Shown: positions 1 through 12,542 of the stretch, piece by piece | Position numbering within the stretch: position 1 is the stretch's first letter | How the letters are laid out: each line of letters starts with the position of its first letter | Origin: Adineta ricciae | Lineage: Eukaryota > Rotifera > Eurotatoria > Adinetida > Adinetidae | DNA length: 64,000 bases | Direction: 5' to 3' | Assembly (NCBI GenBank): GCA_905250025.1 | Contig: CAJNOJ010000330.1 | Coordinates: 1 to 64,000 of the forward strand | Program-made: the position numbers and the translations under genes | The notes under the pieces: model-generated | Database searches by the model: none | Seen by the model: only the letters and a program-made list of their open reading frames with translations | What the model was told of the DNA's origin: nothing

Positions 1-450
1 GAGAAAGAAAGAATAACTATCTAGCCGAAACAATATGGAGTTTGTAACAGACGGATGAGTGAATTTTTCTCAATAACATTGCTAATTCAATTGACAAACA
101 CATATATTACTCGTTGCCGTCGCCATCATTCGTTCAGTTTCTATTGCGTTTTCTTTTTAATCATAGCATAAGCGAACGGCAATTTATCAACGATCTACAC
201 GATGAAAATACGACACATACTTGATAGAATTAGCAAAGTTAAGTTCGATTTGGTTAGAAAACTGATTCGCTTGCTGATGTTTTTCATTGACATCCTTCCA
301 GTTAGCATGACATTCACAACAGTTTCCAATCTCTATTCAAGTTTATCTAGAACAGCTTCACACGAGCTGGTTCCACATCATTATAAACATTTGCCGTGCT
401 TTATACAAAAGAAACGCGCGAACACATACATTGCTTGAACAAAGAGACGA
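1..450. other. Non-coding start of window
   Basis: This stretch lies downstream of the PDCD7-like gene, which reads leftwards and stops at 451. A 78-codon plus-strand open frame begins at 202, but its product has no recognisable motif, and I see no splice signals that would join it to anything. I see no supported gene here. Confidence 0.5.
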
Positions 451-1302
451 TTATTTGGTATATAGAGACCAATTTGCATCAGAAGGTGGTTGAGGTTCAT
501 ACCATTTCAATGGAATGAGATTGTCGACGGATGAAAAGTGAGGTGTTGAATAGCGATCCCATGCTTGTCGAATTTCTACTAAATCATTTACATTCTGATG
601 AGCTCGGAGAAAATCGTGAGCATCGGAATTCATTGATTCATAAAATGATCGATCATGATTATTGAAAAGAGAATTATATAAATCAACGTCCATGCAATGA
701 CATTGTTTCGCCAGTTCAGTTTGGTATTCATGTAATTTAGTTGTACAACGAGTTCCGAGTTCAGATAATTCATCGAGAATGTCTTCGTCACGATTGGATT
801 GTTTCACTTTTGCGATAGTTTGAAGAAGTAGTTCAATGTCTTGGATTTTCTGTTCGAGGGATTTTTCATTGGTTGGGAATGTTTCGATTGTATCAGTTGC
901 AACTTGATCTTCTTTTCGACGACGAAGGCGTGCTCGTTTGGATTTTCGTCGACGGATATTCACTTGAATACTTTTTATCAGCTCCGGGTTATAAATTAAA
1001 TGATTCGATTGTTCGATCTGTTGTTTTAATTCAGATAGAACTCCATGATTAGAATTGTGTAATGCATCTTTATATTGTCGAAGAAGACGAGCATGATCAC
1101 CTAACTTTTGGCGATATTCCGACAATGTCATCAGTTTTGAAGTCGATTTTTTCTGTTCCATTTTACGTTCGAGCCAAAATTTTAACCATTGTTGATCAGT
1201 TTTGGATTGGTCTAATGCTTTCAAACCTTCAGCAATGATCGATTCGCGTGTTGGAATTGCCGGTGGAGGATAACTCGGAACAAATGAATGATAAGCTTGC
1301 AT
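451..1302 (-). CDS. PDCD7: PDCD7-like U11/U12 snRNP 59K protein
   Basis: A 283-residue basic protein resembling PDCD7, the 59K subunit of the U11/U12 di-snRNP, which helps the minor spliceosome recognise U12-type introns in the nucleus. The family match rests mainly on the C-terminus: IRQAWDRYSTP, then LIPLKWYEPQPPSDANW, which parallels the human ending IRHDWDQYLVP...FVPQGWVLPPLPSNDIW (from memory). The middle is charged and helical with an Arg/Lys-rich patch (RRRKSKRARLRRRKE). The N-terminus is Pro-rich (VPSYPPPAIP), as in the family, but much shorter than in vertebrates (human about 485 aa). I chose the Met at 1302 because the bases just upstream form an intron: donor GTAAGG near 1373 and acceptor TTCTCTTGCAG ending near 1312. 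The exon before that intron gives no in-frame start, so the intron probably lies in the 5' UTR. Confidence 0.8.
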   Translation of the reverse strand: MQAYHSFVPSYPPPAIPTRESIIAEGLKALDQSKTDQQWLKFWLERKMEQKKSTSKLMTLSEYRQKLGDHARLLRQYKDALHNSNHGVLSELKQQIEQSNHLIYNPELIKSIQVNIRRRKSKRARLRRRKEDQVATDTIETFPTNEKSLEQKIQDIELLLQTIAKVKQSNRDEDILDELSELGTRCTTKLHEYQTELAKQCHCMDVDLYNSLFNNHDRSFYESMNSDAHDFLRAHQNVNDLVEIRQAWDRYSTPHFSSVDNLIPLKWYEPQPPSDANWSLYTK

Positions 1303-1598
1303 TGCTAGCAATCTGCAAGAGAAAAATTCAACTTGAGCTTGAAATTTGCAGATCATATATCGTTTTCCTTACGTATATTCATCATATTACATAGAGAAAA
1401 ACTTCGTTGTTTATTTATTGATTTTCATTCATTAAGAGTGACATGTTTAGCATAACAGAGAAAAGAAAAAGAAAACAAAATTAGTTAATTTATGCCAAAA
1501 TCTAACAATATTCAAAATTCATTCAATCATTCATTCACAAGTGAGAAGTATCTTGAGATAATTATTAAACATGACCGGGCATTTTCAGAAATCTGTGA

Positions 1599-4092
1599 TT
1601 ATTCGTGAGTATTTGTAAATGTTCTCGGATTGAATAGAGGCGAGTCTGGTGTACATGGTTGAAAGCTAAGATTTTGAGATGTGCTCATCGTTGTGTCATC
1701 TGTATCAGATGAATAACCGGTGAAATCTGTGCCAAAATATCGATCACCAAAATTTCCCAAACCAGGACGAATGAAGCCTGTTTCCTGATCCAGTTCAGTA
1801 TCGCATGCTGTCGTAACGATCTTCACTTTTGGAAAAGCATATGCAACAGTTTGCACGCCTATGGTTTCAATTAGTCGATAATCATCCAGAGATTGCAAAT
1901 GAACAAACCTTGTTTAGATACTAATAGTGAAAGCAGCGCGATTTTCTCTTCGGGAACGTTGTGATCTAGTAACACTCGTATGGCCATTAACGCTGCTGCG
2001 CCAGTTGCTAAAATACAAAATGATTTTTACATAATCAAGTTAGCACAAACAAGAAACATTTCAGTACCGATTGTAGCATCGAGAATGAAAACATAAGCAT
2101 TAGCGATATCACGAGGTAATCGAAGATAATGAAGCTAATTATTGGCAATATGAGAAACAAATGAGAGTAGAATTAATATTTCACTTTACTTCCGGTTCGC
2201 CTGTATGTTGATTCGTTTGAATTAAGATTTTACCAATTTGTGCATCCTTACAAATTTCGCTGAGAGCAGGCTCTAGACATTCACCCGCTCGTACGATTGA
2301 TACGCCGCAAACCTAGAAAAATCTCTCTCACGACTTCCTGTCAATTTTTATTCGGATTTACATTTGAATAGACATGTTTCTTCCCACGGTATATCAAATT
2401 TTGAGGCGTTTCCACAGCTACATCCTGAATGAAAGTAGCAGTTCATGAGTGAGAAACATCCACTGTTGAAAGAGGATTTACCTCAAATGGTAGGAGGGAT
2501 AAGGCATATTCGATTAAAATCCGCATCAGCCGTTTCGAATAGAAAATGAATTCATCACGATCTGTATCTTTGTTTCTACAAGCACAAGAATGATGTGAAA
2601 CGCGAAGCCATCTAACTTACCGAATAATTGTATGGAGATACTTGAGTTGTGCTGTTTGATCGACGAGATAAAACGTATCCGGCATGGGAGAATCATGCGT
2701 TAGTTCAGACTGATGAAAAAGTTGATTTCGAACTTTAACGCCACGCTGTTACAAAGCAAATCAATCGATTGTCAATGAACGATAGATTTCTATTTACATT
2801 ATGAAGCTCTCGATTGACATGCTTGACGATTAAATCAATAGCTATTTGATTTTCGCCACCTAAGTATCGAAACATTGGTCTGAATTCAAACGAAAAATCT
2901 ATCAGTCGTACCTCTTGGAACAATAAGATCTGCGTAAGTCATCGTTGGTGCGATATAATGATCATAGGAGGGTTTAACAAAACGTGTGTATTGTTGTATT
3001 ACACCTTCAATTGCTCTACCGCGTTCAACAATATCCCGTTCAAGTCTTCGCGCCAGACGAATATCTGCATCAGTATCCACGAATACTCGCATATCCAAAC
3101 GCTTTTAATCAAACAGAATAGAAGCAACTAATTCTTACGATTGAACTTACGTCGCGAATTTCTTTACTAAAGAACGCCAGTATACCCTCGAATAGAACCA
3201 CATTAGCACCATAGAGTTTTTTCTATCGAAGCAAAAAAAGTGGTGTTGAGAAAGGGCACAGATACTCTTTAACTTACTGTATATGGTTCTCGAGAATGCG
3301 TTGTGAAGTTGTACAATGGAATATCCACCTAAAACATAATGCATAGAGATTTCTATTGTATGTGCTGGATGATTGTACTTGTTTGCCAATTTTCAAATTT
3401 TTCAACGTTTCCAGAAGTAAATCAAAATCGAAAGCATCTGGATGATCGAAATCGTAATTACTATCTTCCGCTAGTTTGTGTTGTTCATCAGTCAACACCT
3501 TGGAAAACGCTCATATCGTCGACGTATTTTAATACAACTGATATTTACTTTATAAAATGAATCCATACTCAACAATGTTACCCAAGGTACGTTTAATTTC
3601 TCCACAATACTTTGTGCCACAGTCGTTTTACCGCTTGCGCTTCCACCACAAATGCCAATGACAAAGGCTTCTTTGATTTCACCTGATGGATCATACCATG
3701 CCGGACGACCTGAATTTATCTTACGTCTGATGAAAATGTGACAGAATGCAAAACTACCTACCCGCTGTATAGATGGTCTTTCGTCCACAAAATGAAATCC
3801 GATCATCGATCGATCGACTACTCGTTCGGATTCGCCGTCGACGTGCTTTCGTCGGTGTGCTTGTATCGATGATATTTGATGAACTGAATGTCACTCGTCG
3901 TTTCGATCCGAACGAAGACTGACCAGCAGCTGCAGGAGCACGTGGGATCTGGTAAGGTTCATCATCACCATCCGATTCGCTAAAAATATCGAAATTTTAG
4001 TCGAATGACTCAATGTATTGATAAACAAAGGTGTTGAAGATCGAATCTACGCTGTGGACATCTTTTCCGACAACTTTGTGTAAATCCGACAT
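1599..4092 (-). CDS. UCKL1: Uridine-cytidine kinase-like 1 (uridine kinase plus UPRT-like domain)
   Basis: Pyrimidine-salvage enzyme with an N-terminal uridine/cytidine kinase domain and a C-terminal uracil phosphoribosyltransferase-like domain. Exon 1 (4051-4092) encodes [14 protein letters not shown]. The kinase domain shows the P-loop [29 protein letters not shown], then [18 protein letters not shown] and the conserved [13 protein letters not shown]. The UPRT part has a PRPP-loop-like segment [22 protein letters not shown] and the C-terminal [11 protein letters not shown]. The [16 protein letters not shown] stretch before the P-loop is typical of UCKL1 rather than of short UCK1/2. About ten short introns interrupt the gene; examples are GTAGGT...TTCAG after the IYTAG codon and the 4050-3980 intron. 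The stop is followed by about 300 bp of 3' flank before PDCD7, on the same strand. Confidence 0.92.
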
Positions 4093-4564
4093 TTACTACA
4101 GAGAAACTCCGGACAGCTAGAATAAAGCGAATCGATATTTTAGGCGGATGTTACCGTATGTAATATTCGATTAGTCTATCGATTACAAATGCAAATCATT
4201 TTTGAGAAACAAGCACAAGAACAAATCACAACGGTTAACCATAGAATTCATTAATCATCGTGGTACACAACAGTAAAATATTGAAATTAAAAAACAATGA
4301 ACACATTCCAAAACGTACCTTTTCGAAGTACCTGAATGTCGTCGATAGGTACTCATCAGAGACAGATTTAGTCAGTAGACTATCTACGATTAAAATAAAT
4401 CTAACGAACAGAATAATGTTCGAAGTTAGTTGAAATAGAAATGTATGCGCAAGCGTTTATTTCTCTTCTTATTTTGAATTCATACATAGAAAACGAAACA
4501 AAGATGGTACGGAAAAAACATGTTGTTTTCTTTGTATGCTGTTCTTGTCGTCGATTGAAGATTT

Positions 4565-5345
4565 CTAATAGAGACGTTGTGGTTTACCCATGGTTGATTT
4601 CACATAGAGTGCGCGAACATTTTGCCAATTCTTTTTCAATAACGAAACAAGAAAGTTGACTGATAAATTGATGTTGGCAGCTAATTCGTCAGTAGTCATG
4701 TTGACATTACCAACAGCGACTGCTAGACAAATGGTTTTCTTGGCTTGAAATTTAATCGTTGATTTAATTTCTTCGACCTTTTGTACTAATGAATCGCTAT
4801 GAGTGATAGCTGTTGGAAATTTACCTGCCTTATTCAAACCGGGTCCTTAAACAACGAGAAAATCAAACCGATGTTTTTTTTCCTTAAATCTCGTTCAGAA
4901 TCTAGAGTCTTTACCAAGAATACGTGGAATTTGTCGAATGACAACATCGGACGCTAAGAAGGCATCATATTGTTGTGATAATTTTCGCACTAATTTCTTA
5001 TCCTTGTTTAATTTCTTCAAATCATCGACAGTCATTGCTGGGATGTTGTTAGCACGAGCTTCGTCACAGTGACTTTCATCACCCAAAACACAAACGGTGA
5101 ATTTTGGTTTAGGAGCATTACGAAGACGAACGGTGCCACTGAAACGTTTATCACGTGATGGATCGAAGTTCTTCAAAACAATTTGTAATTCGACTGTTTC
5201 AACAAAGTTACGTTTTTTCGTATCTTTGGAGTAGGTTAAAACGTTTTGTGACGTTTCAAGCAACATATCCTACAGATATATTTGAGACTAACGATGACAG
5301 AATCGCAAGTTTGAACGAACTTACTCGAGTAATTTTGGACGACAT
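4565..5345 (-). CDS. RPL10A: 60S ribosomal protein L10a (uL1)
   Basis: Cytosolic large-subunit protein uL1, which forms the L1 stalk and contacts the E-site tRNA. There are three exons. Exon 1 (5325-5345) encodes MSSKITR and ends in GTAAGT. Exon 2 begins at 5269 ([11 protein letters not shown]) and carries the uL1 fold, with [19 protein letters not shown] and [13 protein letters not shown]. It splices within the Gly codon of [14 protein letters not shown], joined from RILG and GPGLNKAG across a roughly 65-nt intron. Exon 3 ends [10 protein letters not shown], the usual C-terminus. The total of about 217 residues is the normal family size. It lies upstream of UCKL1 on the same strand and is separated from the divergent PHAX gene by 1.2 kb. 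Confidence 0.97.
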
Positions 5346-6547
5346 GATGTTATACTAATGCTGAGACGACTAGTTTTATCTAAAAGATATTTATATTCTA
5401 CAAAAGTAATTTTGAAATTCTCGAGTTCCATTTATTCATGGATATTTGAAATAAACATGTATTTTATCAATGCTGCTCCATGAATTACCAAACAGATGAA
5501 TTTGGCAATTGTGTTGGATGCGAACCTATTCCAATTGAGAAAGAAAATTATCAAACATAAGCCTTCTATGATCTATTGGAGAGATTCGTTTTGCATAGGT
5601 TTTCATCAGAATAAGTCACATATGCACTTGTGGTATTCGTTGCATGCATCCAATCAAATTGCGTCGAAGTTGTATGGGCTTATGAATGCATCGAGTGTAT
5701 GACATCACTTTTAAAGTTGAATATCATTGAAATAAAACATAAATGTCCATAATTTCAATAGGGGACCGCTTAACTATATTTTTCGTAATCTGCTTTCTTA
5801 TCCATAGTCGCGTAGACATACAGTGCGTGTTAAAACCTATCTTATCTTACTAATTATTTCGATAGAAGATTAGAGAAACAGGTGTTTACTCAGAGTTAGA
5901 CTGCGATTTAATGAAATCTTTCAAATGATAAGAAGACGAGATGAATTTCATTCAAAGCCATCTGAATTCTGTTAAAGTGCACTAAGATTCACTTAAACAA
6001 GCCTTAATTCGCCATTAAGTATTGCTTTTTACAGGATGGATGCAACTTGGATCCTAGTGGATCGTGATGAATGATCATAGATTTTAAATTCGATTTATCA
6101 AAATCGATCACAACTAATCGAAGCTTATTCTGTGTTCGTAAATCCATCACCATTTATCATAAATAGGGAAAAACCAGTCAGCTTCAGAGCACTTTTCCGT
6201 CAATGTATCCTAACATCCGCTTTGTCTCACTGGCAAAATGATCTCTGTATATTGAACATATCTCGCTTGAATTCAGACCAGAACATTAACCTATGCTATT
6301 CATTTGTCCGATCAAATGAATCCTCATGCCTGCTCTGTCCATCATTTCAACAGGTAAAAAACGCATGCTAATGCCATCTATATCAATAGATGCTTGGTTG
6401 CTGCATCTATACTTATGACAAAAAGAATTCGTCGCGTATGCTTATTGGATAGAATTGGGACACCGTAGCTTAATATGAAGCATTTGCTGTAATTACTATT
6501 AAAATTTAGAAAATTTATTTCTCAAGTGTATGTTTATTGGTTTCTAG
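5346..6547. other. Divergent intergenic region RPL10A / PHAX
   Basis: This 1.2 kb lies between the starts of two divergent genes and should hold both promoters. Short open frames at 5496-5702 and 6132-6371 have no recognisable motif, and I treat them as chance. Several ATTGG (inverted CCAAT) motifs lie in the last 110 bp before PHAX. The sequence TTATTGGTTTCTAG directly before the PHAX ATG resembles a splice acceptor, so a 5' UTR intron is possible. Confidence 0.5.
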
Positions 6548-7240
6548 ATGAATACTGATGTGCAACATCAAAACATACCTCGAGAAGTTGCTGCTGCTGC
6601 TGCTGACGATGATGATGACGAGCAAAGCGAAGGAGAATTGAGTTCAGATAGTGATAATGATGAGATGCTTTCTCAATCAACAAATCAAATCCCACAAACA
6701 GGTCAATCTTGGACGAATATGTTAACGGAACGAAATCTTTCGTCCATAATGTCCAATGCTTTCGCTGATAATTCTCAAATTATTCATATCGACGATCCTA
6801 TAGCTCAACAAAGTGCGAATCCTTTAACATACGTTTTTCCGCCGGGAACCAACGTCGAAGAATATTTCGAACGAAAACAAAAGCAAACCGAAAGCAAACC
6901 GAAACGAAAACCAACTCGCCGCGATTTGAAAAATCTTTCACATTTGTTGAATAAAGAAAGAAATGAAGACCTTCTCCGTGCAATTCTCGATATTATCGGC
7001 TGCCGACGTGCATTCCAATACGCTCATGAAGCCATTCGCTTGCATAAAACCAATGATCCATCAATCATCAAATCTGATAATGGACAAACTCGAACGCTAG
7101 GCGGAACTTATTTTAAAATGTTTCTGAGCGATAATGACAATCATTTGATTACTCCGAGTGAACGCGATGAAATTAAAAAACGAAATCAAGTTTTACAAAA
7201 AACGAAGAAAAAACAGATGAAAAAACAAAAGAAAAAATGA
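6548..7240 (+). CDS. PHAX: PHAX, phosphorylated adaptor for RNA export
   Basis: A 230-residue intronless coding region for the U snRNA export adaptor, which bridges m7G-capped snRNA/CBC to the export receptor CRM1 and RanGTP and also acts in snoRNA transport. Features visible: an acidic N-terminus (DDDDDEQSEGELSSDSDND), a central FPPGTNVEEYFERKQ segment, and a C-terminal RNA_GG_bind-type domain at about residues 125-200 with LSHLLNKERNEDLLRAILDI, GCRRAFQYAHEAIRLH and RTLGGTYFKMFL. It ends in a Lys-rich tail (KKKQMKKQKKK) that probably acts as a nuclear localisation signal. It is shorter than the human protein (394 aa). The ATG directly follows a TTTCTAG, so a leader intron may end exactly at the start codon. 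A (CT)n run follows the stop. Confidence 0.9.
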   Translation: MNTDVQHQNIPREVAAAAADDDDDEQSEGELSSDSDNDEMLSQSTNQIPQTGQSWTNMLTERNLSSIMSNAFADNSQIIHIDDPIAQQSANPLTYVFPPGTNVEEYFERKQKQTESKPKRKPTRRDLKNLSHLLNKERNEDLLRAILDIIGCRRAFQYAHEAIRLHKTNDPSIIKSDNGQTRTLGGTYFKMFLSDNDNHLITPSERDEIKKRNQVLQKTKKKQMKKQKKK

Positions 7241-7389
7241 ACAAGTTTGTGATAGAATTACTCTCTCTCTCTCTCTTTGTTTTATTACGAACGTCCCTGT
7301 CTGTCGTGAAATATATACATACGAACTCAGTTGTTTTCTTTTCTAAATAGTATCCATATTCTCTGTCATTTCAGATTTGTTCATATCCC

Positions 7390-10300
7390 ATGTGTATTGC
7401 CAAATATCTAATTGTTTATTTTATATTTTCTTTTTGTAATTTATCAAATCAAGAGGGCAATTTTAATCCGTATGAAACCCTAGGTGTATCTCGAACTGCA
7501 TCAGATAAAGATATCCGTCAAGTTTACAAGAAACTAGCCAAACATTGGCATCCAGATAAGAATTCCGAGCCGAACGCTCATGATCAATTTACAAAAATCA
7601 ATGCGGCTTATGAAGTAGAAAATTTTCTTCATATTTTTTCACTTGCTTCTATCCGGAAGATCGATTTTAGATACTGTCCGATCCGAAGAAACGGCAAGAT
7701 TATGATCAGTTCGGTACAACATCGGAAGGAAACCAACAGCGAGGTTTTAATCCACATGATTTCCATGATCCATTCGATATGTTTCGAGCACATTTTTTCC
7801 ATGAGACATCATCCAATGCACGGAAGATCATTCATGCGTAGTAAGAATTCTTTGTGAATAGAAGTTTGATTTCCTCGTCATTTAACTTCTTCTAGTGAGT
7901 TCTTAACTGATATTCTCCCCAATAGTTATACGAAACCTTATGTGATTTTCGGAAGTACAAATTTTTGTTTTCATTGTCGACGGCCTGCTGAAGTTTTTCG
8001 GTCGATGGAACCACAGTTCAACGATGTTGGTATGTAGAAAATCTCCGCAATGAATTCAGTTGAAAATTCGTTCTTCAGGAATCGGCACAGCTGAGTTCAA
8101 CATTCACGAACAACGTTTGAGTAATGAACTAGGCGTGATGAACGTCCCATCGTTATGTGTAATTAGTCAAGGTCAGGTTTATCATTTCGAAGACCAAGAC
8201 TATTCCGAACAAAACATCAAACAATTCGTGCGAAATGCCATACCCATACATCGATTCGTTCGAAATGTAATCGAGTTTTCTCTGTTTAAGTTTGACTACG
8301 ATTAATATTTTCATTTGTCTAGTTACAAACCTACGATGATATAACGAAAATGTTAATGTCCTACAATCAATCAAATCGCGTTAGTGCTATTCTGATAACA
8401 AAACAAAAAATTCCTTCGTTGAAATTTGTTTTACCCTGTTTGCAATACCAAACTCGAATAGAGTGTGCTACATTTAACTCCGGTAAGTCTAATTCGACGA
8501 TAAATCTCGATTCATGAAGTTTCTTGCCTAGCTGTAATTAAAAGTAATCTATTGCCATCATATCTAATATCAATCTCAAGAACGTCTGATACAATTCTAC
8601 TATTCAAAGAAGATACTACTCGACCAGAAGTTGTGATCAAAGATGTACGATAGTCTGCATGTCGTTAAACATACATAACCATCTATCGGTTCGTTTAGAG
8701 TGACTTTTCATTTGATAACATTAAAAAAACATTGGAATCAAATCAACTGTTACATTTGCCAAGTATTACAAGTGCAAATGCGTTCAATCTTGTCTGTCCT
8801 ATAGGCTCAGCTAGGTAGGATTCTCGTCTGATCTGCTAGACATTAGTCAATTCCTGTATCGGATGAGCCTTTATTGAATTATCATAGTTTCTTTCTTTTT
8901 GATAATAACATCAAGATAACGTATGTTACGAGGAAATAATTAATGCTTTGTTTAGACAGATGTCTATTCAATCGACGAGGCTAAGCTTTGACAAAACGAA
9001 AATAGATCGTTGACTTTGTTCTTCTTTAGACCTTGTTTTCTTATCCTTGGTAATCGAAATTTATTTCAACAACATTATTCAACGTTTCTGCAACTTTCCA
9101 AACGGTTGTTTGGTGAGCAGAAATCCCAACTGGCATATTTGGACCGTTCATTAAACACTCAAGTCTTCGCATCGTATGTTCGTGAGCGGAACTTACGCGT
9201 AAGTTTAATGTTTTGTACATTGATGAAGTTTGTGAAGGAAACTTTTGAATACAGATTCTCGCAATTCGCCGGTGGTCAGTTCAATCGATCGAAATTCAAG
9301 ATACAAATATTGACATTAACGAGAAGCCGGTCGACATAGTCGACATCAGTACACAATTAGAGACATTCTTTAGCCATCGTTGGTCAAATTCGAAGAAACA
9401 TTCCGTACCGAACTTTGTCGATCTTGATCAAAGAAATGAAGTAAAACATCTGTTTCTCATTATTATCTACTAACATTCTTGTCTTCATTAGAATCTATTT
9501 ATTAAACTGTACGATTCGTTTGGAAAGCGTTGGAATTACTGGGTTGAACGAAATGGACTCTTTCGATATTTGTAAGAACATTCTTCCTTTCACAAATATT
9601 CTTCATTCTTTCTATTTTTAATAGACTAAGTTATCTTTTTACCTATCAATTTTGGATAATCACTATACTTGTTTTAATCTATATTTATTATTTAAGAGAC
9701 GAACCTGAGATAGATCAGAAAAAGTCTCATAAGATCAAGTAAGATTTGATTCTGAAGAGAAAATCTCTTATTAATCTTCGGACTAATTCAGGCAAATCCA
9801 AGTACATGAATTTAATGAAACCTTTCTTCAACGCTGTAGAAATCCAGGCGCAGCAAATAGTATTATATTACTTCTGATTGCTGATACGCCCGCAGACGAA
9901 TGTGTGAAGCATTTTAAAGAACAAACTCGTTTAATTAAAGAGTATGTAATGAAAGGAAAAAGTACCGAAGATAAGAAAATCAGTTAATTCATCTGACGTT
10001 CTTCAATGATATTCAACATTCGATCTATTTTGGATTAATCTAGAGGAAAAAAAAGTTCCTCTCCTATTTCACATTAATCAACTTCAAAATAGATCTTGGA
10101 GAAAAGTGTAATTATGTATTCACTTGAAGAAATAACTCATCTTCTCTTAATCTGAAAAGAAAATAACATACTTGATGATGATGACCTGTCTGAAATCTTG
10201 TGAATTATATTTTCTTTCTAGTTCACGTATGGTTTATTCTATTCTTTATCGTCAACGATCACGTCAATGGCTTAATGAACTTTCGAAAAATATCCTCGAT

Positions 10301-10522
10301 AAACAATCTAGTCAATTTCTCCCAGCAACGGTTCTTGCGCTGTACATTCGACGAAACTTTTTTGTTTCTTATGGACAACTTGATGCTGATTGTAATAATA
10401 GTAATGAGAGCTGTGAACACTCATCTTCAAAACTAACATTCTCAGATTGGATTGATTTATTACTTAATGGAACTTTTCGTCAACTAATTAATGTAACCGA
10501 TTGGCCAACAAAATTTTCTTGA
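7390..10522 (+). CDS. DNAJC16: DNAJC16-like ER J-domain/thioredoxin-like protein
   Basis: Multi-exon gene for a membrane-associated J protein. Residues 1-25 form a signal peptide (MCIAKYLIVYFIFSFCN). The J domain follows at once: FNPYETLGVSRTASDKDIRQ, with the HPD tripeptide in KHWHPDKN that stimulates Hsp70 ATPase. The first intron (from 7617, GTAGAA...TTTTAG) joins AYE to ILSDPKKRQDYDQFGT. Later exons encode a thioredoxin-like fold (KPYVIFGSTNFCFHC, MNVPSLCVISQGQVYHF), ESNQLLHLPSITSANAFN, and FNETFLQRCRNPGAANSI followed by LLLIADTPADECV. The last exon ends LTFSDWIDLLLNGTFRQL then NVTDWP, matching the human DNAJC16 C-terminus (LSLWMERLLEGSLQRFYIPSWPELD, from memory). About 12 short introns are inferred. 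Exact boundaries near 8640-9000 and 9560-9800 are uncertain. Confidence 0.88.
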
Positions 10523-12072
10523 AGAAAAATTCTTTCATCGTCGAAGTTTTCTTTTCTGTCTGTTTTGTATTTGCCTTGTTCTAATCGCTTTTCTTTTGTG
10601 TACTGTATATGGTCGTTGTTACTACGGCTGTTTATCTCTCGTGCCGTGTTGCATCAATTAGGCTCTCTGTATGCGTGTGTTCTATGTTATTTCTCATTTT
10701 CTGTCCGGTGAAAAGTGATAGTCCGCAGCAATACGATTCATCTTGTACCGATCAAACTATAGTGATAATAAGCTTTCCTATAGTGCCCTTGGCAGGCGAT
10801 GACATTGAAAGTGAGAACAGACGTGCTTTGGATTTTCTTCTTTGGGTTTTTCTGGTTGTGTTTTATTGGACTGATTGATGAAATTTCAATAAGAATATAT
10901 CAGTGGAAAAAAAGAATGAAAAATCTCACACAACATTTGTCTTCGTCTTTCTTTTCTCTGCATGCGAAATGTTTTATCACGGAGGGTTTAATGATAATGA
11001 ATGTGAACATTGAAAAACGAGATGAACGAACAATAGGCAATATACAAATAATAGTCTATTTTAATAGACCCCCTAGGTGGATATTCAAGTGTATGTATGC
11101 GAGCACCTCATAATAATCGTGTACTTAAATACGAAATAGAAAGCGCACAATCGATGCATACGTGTTGAATCGAAGCCAATTCCCTCTCTCTCTCTTTTCC
11201 TTTCTCTTTCTCTTTCTCTTTCTCTTTGTCTATTGAAGCTAGCGCTTTCTTTCCATATGTATATTGACAAATAGCGGCCCGCGGCTACTATTGCTTCTCA
11301 GTGTAAAAAAAAACGAGTGCGTGTGTGTGCGCGCAAGAGAGAGAGAGATTTGTCGTTGCATAGCGAGTAAAAAATTCTTTTTTCTTCTCTTTCTTTCTTC
11401 CTTCCTTTCGTTCTTTTTCTTTCTCAATCTATCCACCACACCGCTCAGCTGTTCTGTTTGTGCTCGCACGCACAAGTAACATCGTCCTTTTCGTCGTCGT
11501 CTTTACTTGCTTCTTATTTTTCATCCATCTATCCAACTACGCATAACCCTCGAAAAAACCTAACGTGTTCTTCACTGGTGATACTTTATTCGCTTTTTTT
11601 TCGTATGTGTAACAAAAAACTTCAATGAATTTACACCGATCAATCTCATCAAATACTCAGATTTCAGTAACAAGGGTTTATGACTGCTTATTCGAATAGT
11701 TTTCACTATGTTTTAACACGAATTGTAAAACGAAGAACTTCTGATGATACTCAATAATGTTCACACTCGTCTGTGAAATTGATATCGGGGTCAGTGCAGC
11801 TCACATCTAACATTAGCATGCGTGCACACATACATGGAGAAAATCTGCTGCATCTTTTTCTTTTTTTTCTCGCGTTTTCTCTCGTTCTCTCGTTTTCTTT
11901 TTGTCTCTTCTGTCCCTCTTCCTCTCTTTCTCTCTACCGCCATTATCATTCACTCCTCCCAACTACAGAAGTAATAGCAGTAACAACAATAATTTCCTAT
12001 ATATAGATAGCTGAATCTTTCAAGTTCTTGTTTTTCTTTAATCTATACAAACCCAATCTTTTGTCTATTCAG
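10523..12072. other. Intergenic region with CT/AG-rich simple repeats
   Basis: This 1.5 kb holds the DNAJC16 3' end and the upstream region of the next plus-strand gene. It contains pyrimidine-rich simple sequence at about 11183-11227 (CTCTTT units) and 11377-11425, an AGAGAG run at 11335-11349, and a CT-rich block at 11865-11935. Open frames on both strands here are translations of these repeats. I see no gene. An acceptor (TTGTCTATTCAG) ends at 12072. Confidence 0.6.
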
Positions 12073-12491
12073 ATGAGTAATCATCATCATCCAACAACTA
12101 GAAGTTCAACCAATCTATCAAATAATTTAAATGAAACAATGAAGAAAACTCCGTCACCCCGTCGTCAAACGACACGTTCAACATCTAATCTAAATAAAGA
12201 AATCTCATCTTCCATAAACTCGAATAATGAACAATGTATACAAGTGGTCAAACCGGTTGCCGTACGTCCACCATCATCAGATTCGACTCAAAGTTCATAT
12301 AATCTAAGATCACGAACTAAATTAAAGAATTCCAGTTCAAACAATATCGAAGTCATCCCGTCATTCACAGAAAAACTTTCATTAGACACACCAAGTATTC
12401 AACAGAAACCGGTGCCACCATTGACTCGTGCTGCTGCCGCATCGGCNATTGTTTCTCGTTAAATCTAGTTCCTTCTCAAGAATAAAATATA

Positions 12492-12542
<51 letters not shown>

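Noticed and set aside
202..438. 78-codon plus-strand open frame
   Set aside because: No motif, no splice context, AT-rich composition like the flanks; probably chance.
5000..9060. U12-type intron donors (TATCCTT-like strings)
   Set aside because: The strings noticed (for example near 5000 and 9040) are inside coding sequence or lack a preceding G/A and a matching branch site, so they are not U12 donors.
11239..11479. Overlapping open frames on both strands rich in Glu/Arg or Ser/Leu/Phe
   Set aside because: They are translations of CT/AG microsatellites, not genes.
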